In this document: positions 59,741 through 64,000 of the stretch, in pieces
Numbering within the stretch: position 1 is the first letter of the stretch
How the letters are laid out: the number at the start of each line of letters is the position of its first letter
Assembly: GCA_934725015.1 (NCBI GenBank)
Contig: CAKVAS010000007.1
Coordinates: 51,862 to 115,861 of the forward strand
Length of the DNA: 64,000 nucleotides
Origin: an uncultured Bacteroidales bacterium
Lineage (GTDB): Bacteria; Bacteroidota; Bacteroidia; Bacteroidales; UBA932
Direction: 5' to 3'
Notes under the pieces: generated by a model
Told to the model about the DNA's origin: nothing
The model's input: the letters and a program-made list of their open reading frames with translations, nothing else
The model's database searches: none
Translations under genes and position numbers: made by a program

Positions 59741-61146
59741 TCGAGTTTTACGGGGTGAATCATGTTCTCGGGCTTGAGGATGGTGTCGAGGTCCTCCTTG
59801 GAGAGGATGTCGTGCTCAAGGACGAGGTCATAGACTCCCTTGCCGGTTTCGAGGGCTTCCTTCGCAATCTTCGTGGAGTTCTTGTAGCCGATGACCGGAT
59901 TGAGGGCGGTGACGATGCCGATGCTGTTCTTCACGTTCGCGAGGCATTTCTCGCGGTTGGCGGTGATGCCGTCGATGCAGAGTGTGCGGAGGGTGTCGAA
60001 GCCGTTCATAAGAAGGTCGGCGGACTCGAAGCAGCACTGGGCCATCACCGGCTCCATCGCGTTCAGCTCCATCTGGGCGGCATCGCCGGCGAGAGCCACG
60101 CAGACATCGTTGCCCATCACCTTGTAGGCCGTCTGGGTCATCACCTCGGGGATTACCGGATTCACCTTGCCCGGCATGATTGAGGAGCCCGGCTGCATCG
60201 CCGGAAGGTTAATCTCCTCAAGGCCGCAGCGCGGACCGGAAGCGAGTATGCGCAGGTCGTTGCTTATCTTGTTAACCTTGACGCAGACACGGCGCATGGC
60301 CGCTGAGTAGCCTACCATGCCCGAAGTGTCGGAAGTGGCCCCGACAAGGTCTTCCGCCAGCTTCACCGGCCAACCCGTAATTTCGCCGAGGGCGGCCACG
60401 CATTTCTCCGCATAGCCCGGCTCGGCGGCGATTCCCGTTCCGATTGCGGTCGCGCCCATATTCACCGTGAGGAAATCGTCGGCAGCGAAGTTGAGATTGC
60501 GGATTTCCCCCTCAAGGATTGATGCAAATCCGTGAAAAGTCTGCCCGAGCGTCATCGGCACGGCATCCTCCAGCTGCGTGCGCCCCATCTTCAGCACATC
60601 GGCGAACTCCTCTCCCTTTTTCTTGAGAGAGTCGATGAGTTTCTGAAGATGCTCAACGAGCTTCTGATTCGTGGCGTACAGGCCGAGGTGAATCGCCGTC
60701 GGATAGGCGTCGTTGGTTGACTGCGAACGGTTCACATGGTCGTTAGGGGAACAGAACTGGTACTCGCCCCTGCGATGCCCCATCAGTTCAAGCGCACGGT
60801 TTGCGATGACCTCGTTGGCGTTCATATTGGTCGTCGTGCCCGCACCGCCCTGAATCATGTCAATCGGGAAGTCCTCGTGATGCTTTCCGTCAAGAATCTC
60901 ACGGCAGGCCGTGATGATCGCGTCGGCCTGCGCGTCGGTGAGCAGTCCGAGCTGACGGTTGGCCATTGCGGCACCCATCTTGGTGATGGCCAGGGCGTTG
61001 ATGAAAAGAGGGTAGGAAGAAAGTCTGAAGTTGCTTATCCTGAAATTCTCGATTCCCCTGAGCGTCTGCACCCCATAGAGCTTGTCGTCGGGAATTTCAC
61101 GACTTCCGATGAGGTCGCTTTCAACACGCGTATTTTTCTGTTCCAT
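59722..61146 (-). CDS. aspA: Aspartate ammonia-lyase
   Basis: A 474-residue member of the fumarase/aspartase superfamily. VESDLIGSREIPDDKLYGVQT and ENFRIS at the start, GGAGTTTNMNANEVIANRA, SPNDHVNRSQSTNDAYP and the signature GSSIMPGKVNPVIPEVMTQ near residue 320; PVIPE distinguishes aspartases from fumarases (PTQCE). It interconverts aspartate and fumarate plus ammonia. The ATG at 61146 is used; a TACATTTG promoter box and a 5' UTR hairpin lie upstream. Confidence 0.93.
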   Translation of the reverse strand: MEQKNTRVESDLIGSREIPDDKLYGVQTLRGIENFRISNFRLSSYPLFINALAITKMGAAMANRQLGLLTDAQADAIITACREILDGKHHEDFPIDMIQGGAGTTTNMNANEVIANRALELMGHRRGEYQFCSPNDHVNRSQSTNDAYPTAIHLGLYATNQKLVEHLQKLIDSLKKKGEEFADVLKMGRTQLEDAVPMTLGQTFHGFASILEGEIRNLNFAADDFLTVNMGATAIGTGIAAEPGYAEKCVAALGEITGWPVKLAEDLVGATSDTSGMVGYSAAMRRVCVKVNKISNDLRILASGPRCGLEEINLPAMQPGSSIMPGKVNPVIPEVMTQTAYKVMGNDVCVALAGDAAQMELNAMEPVMAQCCFESADLLMNGFDTLRTLCIDGITANREKCLANVKNSIGIVTALNPVIGYKNSTKIAKEALETGKGVYDLVLEHDILSKEDLDTILKPENMIHPVKLDIHPKH

Positions 61147-61198
61147 ATCTTTCAGATTTTGCAAGATTTTGGTATATATCCTTATGATTTTATACAAT

Positions 61199-61243
61199 TG
61201 TGCCGGATTTCATTGCCTTCCGGCAAAATCCGGCACAAATGTA
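61199..61243 (-). promoter_or_regulatory. aspA promoter and 5' UTR hairpin
   Basis: On the minus strand TACATTTG (61236-61243) is a -7 box. The RNA would begin with GTGCCGGATTT, a stem with inner TTGCC/GGCAA, and AAATCCGGCAC: an 11-bp perfect stem immediately at the 5' end. It may protect the transcript or regulate translation. Confidence 0.55.
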
Positions 61244-61350
61244 GTAAATATTGTAACACGAAACCGCGAAAAGCTGTTTTATTTGTTCGGGATGCTACTC
61301 AAGTAACTCAAGAGTCATTTCCGCGCCCGAACACTGGGTCTCAAGGCGTT

Positions 61351-61418
61351 ACCGCAAAAGTTCCCGACAAAATACCGCAAAAGTTCCCGACAAAACACCG
61401 CAAAAGTTCCCGACAAGT
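61351..61418 (+). repeat. Three 23-bp direct repeats upstream of the ATPase
   Basis: ACCGCAAAAGTTCCCGACAA starts at 61351, 61374 and 61397, 23 bp apart (about two helical turns). The array ends 22 bp before the -7 box at 61441. Such iterons are probable regulator binding sites. Confidence 0.8.
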
Positions 61419-61440
61419 TGTATAAGTCATTAAATGTTAG

Positions 61441-61448
61441 TATCTTTG
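61441..61448 (+). promoter_or_regulatory. -7 promoter element for the ATPase at 61476
   Basis: TATCTTTG, a perfect TAnnTTTG match, 28-35 bases before the ATG at 61476. An ATG at 61434 in the same frame lies upstream of it and is rejected. Confidence 0.6.
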
Positions 61449-61475
61449 CTGAAAACACAATTTAAGACACACGGT

Positions 61476-62765
61476 ATGAGTTATTATGAGCGAATCGCTG
61501 ACACACACCTTAAGAACAGACTTAAGGCGATGGGGGCTGTCTTGATAGAGGGGCCGAAGTGGTGCGGGAAAACCACGACGGCAGAACAGCAAGCCGGTAG
61601 CGTGTTGCGCCTTCAGGATGTGGATAACCGCGATAACTATCTGGCAACGGCTGCCGTAAGACCGTCGAACCTGCTGATTGGGACAACGCCAAGACTGCTG
61701 GACGAGTGGCAGGATGCCCCAGTCCTGTGGGACGCCGTCCGAATGATGTGTGACAAACGCGGCATTCCGGGGCAGTTTATTCTGACTGGCTCGAATGCAG
61801 TTGATGAAGCAAGTATCCATCATAGTGGAACGGGGCGAATCTCGCGTATGCAGATGGCCCCGATGTCATTATGGGAGTCGAAAGAATCGAATGGGAGCAT
61901 TTCGCTCAAAGAACTTTTTGACAATCCGGAACAGGAGGTTGAAGCCGTGTCGGGCATGAGCGTAAATGATATTATCATGGCTTCCTGCAGGGGAGGCTGG
62001 CCTGCGTCTTTGAGCGCTCCGGACAGGGAAGCCAAGCTTATGATAGCCAGAGACTATGTTCAGTCGGTATGCAGAACGGATATGTCTCGTATTGATGGCA
62101 TTCGACGTAACGAAAAACTTGCGCGACAGATACTTCGTTCTTATGCGAGAAACATATCCACGGTGGCAAAGGCAACATCGCTGCTGGCGGATGTGACTGC
62201 GGGCGACAAAATCGAATGTGCCCGCTCAACTTTTGACGACTATGTTGCGGCATTGGAAAAACTGTTTGTCATACAGGACATCAATGCGTGGTGCCCTGCA
62301 ATTCGCAGCAAAACGGCCATACAAAGCAGCCCCAAAAGAGGATTCTGTGACCCGTCTGTTGCCGTGGCTATGCTTGGGCAGACCCCAGAGTCCTTACAGA
62401 CGCAAATGAAAACATTCGGCTTCATTTTCGAGCAGATGTGCATTCGTGACCTGAGAGCATATTCATATGGCTTTTTCTCCAGTGTCGGTTATTATCGCGA
62501 CCGCTATGGTCTGGAAGCGGATGTCGTTCTTCACATAGATGACGGACGCTACGCCCTTATTGAATGCAAACTCGGAAGCAAGGAGATTGAGGACGGAGCA
62601 AGTCACTTAATCCAGTTGCATAAGCTGATAGTGGAACATAATAAGACCGAAAGTCAAATGCCGATACAAGAGCCTGCTCTCAAGATGGTTCTGACCGGCG
62701 GACAATATGGATATACGCGAAAAGACGGTGTCCATGTCATACCTTTGCCGTGTCTCAAACCGTAA
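61476..62765 (+). CDS. AAA_14/DUF4143 family ATPase
   Basis: A 429-residue protein. Walker A GPKWCGKTT near residue 26, Walker B-like PRLLDEWQDAPVLWD, sensor FILTGSNAVD. The C-terminal DUF4143 half includes RQILRSYARNISTVAKATSLLADV, FGFIFEQMCIRDLRAYS and a nuclease-fold YRDRYGLEADVVLHIDDGRYALIECKLG (D...ExK). It is preceded by 23-bp iterons and a promoter. Biological role of the family is unresolved. Confidence 0.82.
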   Translation: MSYYERIADTHLKNRLKAMGAVLIEGPKWCGKTTTAEQQAGSVLRLQDVDNRDNYLATAAVRPSNLLIGTTPRLLDEWQDAPVLWDAVRMMCDKRGIPGQFILTGSNAVDEASIHHSGTGRISRMQMAPMSLWESKESNGSISLKELFDNPEQEVEAVSGMSVNDIIMASCRGGWPASLSAPDREAKLMIARDYVQSVCRTDMSRIDGIRRNEKLARQILRSYARNISTVAKATSLLADVTAGDKIECARSTFDDYVAALEKLFVIQDINAWCPAIRSKTAIQSSPKRGFCDPSVAVAMLGQTPESLQTQMKTFGFIFEQMCIRDLRAYSYGFFSSVGYYRDRYGLEADVVLHIDDGRYALIECKLGSKEIEDGASHLIQLHKLIVEHNKTESQMPIQEPALKMVLTGGQYGYTRKDGVHVIPLPCLKP

Positions 62766-62862
62766 AGACTTGCCCAAACCGAAACCTTTGGAATAAACAT
62801 TAACAGCGTTAAAATGGCAACAATTCAGCGCGGCATAGGATGCTCATCTATCTGATGCTCAA

Positions 62863-62931
62863 CGTCCCTGTCATTTCGACCGGAGCGGAGCGGAGAAATC
62901 TTAATCAACTTGTCAAACAAAAACAGGGACG
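62863..62931. repeat. Dispersed repeat copy inside a hairpin
   Basis: CGTCCCTG (62863-62870) and CAGGGACG (62924-62931) flank a TGTCATTTCGACC...GGAGAAATCTT version of the dispersed repeat. It lies between the convergent ATPase and surface-protein genes and may serve as a terminator. Confidence 0.5.
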
Positions 62932-62971
62932 CTGCCGCGCCCCTGTAACGAATAAAATTCAGGAAACACAA

Positions 62972-63936
62972 TTAGTCCTTAATATATGTAACAGATATTT
63001 TCGTAACGCGCATTTGGTTTTTGTCCGCTACATATGCGACTTTCGTAGTCTTTCCAGTAATTGTAATGGTTCCGACATTGTCTGTCGCTGTAGATGATGC
63101 TGTTGCACCATCATCTACTGACACTGTCGATGTCGTATCGAATCCATATTTTACCCCTGCTTTCTTTGTGCAAGTAAGTTCAACCTTCTTAATTGAATAA
63201 CCAGATTTAGCGGAAATGGTCAAGGTTTTCCCTTTATAGATTCTAAGTTCCGTCCCCGTAGATGATGAGTTATTTGAATATGATATTACCTCATCAAGCA
63301 CACCACTGCCTTGATTATCTTTCAGGTAATCATTCTCTGCCGTCGCTGTCTTTGTCTCCACTGGAGCTGCTCCCGCAGCCAACTGCTTCACATTCACGGT
63401 TTTCTCGGCAAGGACATTCTCGCCTGATTTATAGGAGAACTTTATCCAGCCTGTTCTCTCTTCGCCAGTATTGGCTGAAACAGAATAGTACCAAACATCA
63501 TCAATCAGGTCACAGTCAGTCACTACTGCGCCATCGGTCTCGGCAGATAGCGATGCTCCAGCAACCGGGTTAATGATATTGACCACAATTTGCTCCAAAG
63601 AATGTTCATCGGCAGACAAGTTAGCGACATCATCCGCGTCAATTACGGGAGCGACGGTCATGTCCACGCTGAACGGAGCGACTTTTCCTTGCACGAAAGA
63701 CAAGGACTTCTCACCGGACAGGGTCACGGTCTTGGAGTATTTCGCCCCGGACTTGCCGACTGCAGTCACGATTATATCCCCTGACTTCACCTCAGCAGGA
63801 GCGCAGCCGAACCAGATGACATTGTTCTCCACAGCTGACATATCAACAGTAAGAGTCTGCGAAACATTCGTTGATGCTGCAATACTTCCGGCCTTGTTAT
63901 TGCCATTGTCCGCATAATAATAGTCAATAGTTCGTT
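62972..63936 (-). pseudogene. C-terminal part of a surface/fimbrillin-like beta-sandwich protein, 5' end disrupted
   Basis: About 320 codons are open from 63936 to the stop at 62972. The first visible ATG (63841) is not a plausible start, since coding-like sequence (DYYYADNGNNKAGSIAASTNVSQTLTVD) precedes it until an in-frame TAA at 63937-63939. The protein has repeated Ig/BACON-like beta blocks (TGWIKFSYKSGENVLAEKTVNVKQL) and a C-terminal module with SGYSIKKVELTCTKK. It is probably the 3' part of a larger exported protein whose 5' part has been separated by an insertion. Confidence 0.5.
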
Positions 63937-64000
63937 AAAAAATAGCCAAGCCTAAGCGGCTCTGGCAGTAAATAAAATAAGTTCTTTGAAAATTTTGTCA
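63937..64000. other. Right edge: possible insertion-element end
   Basis: The frame of the surface protein stops abruptly at GTTCGTTAAAAAATAGCC. The following 60 bases are A/T-rich and do not continue it. This is where a mobile-element end would be expected, but no terminal repeat can be checked because the window ends. Confidence 0.25.

Overview
The window looks like a chromosomal segment of an uncultured, gut- or rumen-type Bacteroidales (Bacteroidota). The evidence is a SusC/SusD polysaccharide-utilisation locus driven by an ECF sigma/FecR pair, many TAnnTTTG-type -7 boxes typical of this phylum, a GDE-GT-GH57 glycogen cluster as seen in Bacteroides relatives, and Bacteroidota-style housekeeping proteins. 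The genus cannot be fixed from the sequence alone.

Layout. 1-5.9 kb: glycogen metabolism on the minus strand (branching enzyme, debranching enzyme, glycogen-synthase-like GT, partial GH57). 6.0-7.5 kb: exonuclease VII (xseA, xseB) embedded in 55-bp tandem copies of a dispersed repeat. 7.6-11.2 kb: a triple-AAA+ ATPase with a TIR-like protein, a plausible uncharacterised two-gene system. 11.2-28.4 kb: a type III-B CRISPR-Cas island on the minus strand. It contains cas6-cmr1-cas10-cmr3-cmr4-(cmr5-cmr6 fusion)-RT/cas1-cas2, a 22-repeat array interrupted by an IS1634-like element, and a separate effector operon of a DHH-type phosphodiesterase, a CorA-like channel and two unrecognised membrane proteins. 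The CorA + DHH pair without any Csx1/Can/Card nuclease is the signature of SAM-AMP signalling described for Bacteroides fragilis. 28.4-32.3 kb: a decayed AbiE toxin-antitoxin locus and two DUF4143-type ATPases; the cas promoter region is a segmental duplicate of the AbiEi promoter plus an ATPase 3' end. 32.4-37.8 kb: engB, prs, der, another ATPase with a striking 33-bp-phased operator array, and mgsA. 37.8-50.6 kb: a GH2 enzyme and a polysaccharide-utilisation locus (sigma, anti-sigma, SusC, SusD, GH43-like lipoprotein, surface lipoprotein). 50.6-54.7 kb: efp, ispH, cmk and an NtrC-type regulator. 54.7-64 kb: a frameshifted astacin protease, further ATPases, a LysE exporter, an EcoRI-methylase/HNH remnant with a structured upstream RNA, orphan higA, aspA, and a truncated surface protein at the right edge.

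The most interesting signals beyond ordinary annotation are: (i) the two unknown genes translationally coupled to CorA; (ii) gene-specific palindromes repeated at exactly 33-bp steps upstream of two ATPase genes; (iii) two hairpin elements with four invariant boxes and different but still paired stems, both lying between convergent genes; (iv) the Cmr5-Cmr6 fusion; (v) CRISPR spacers that look like mRNA start regions, with crRNAs antisense to them.
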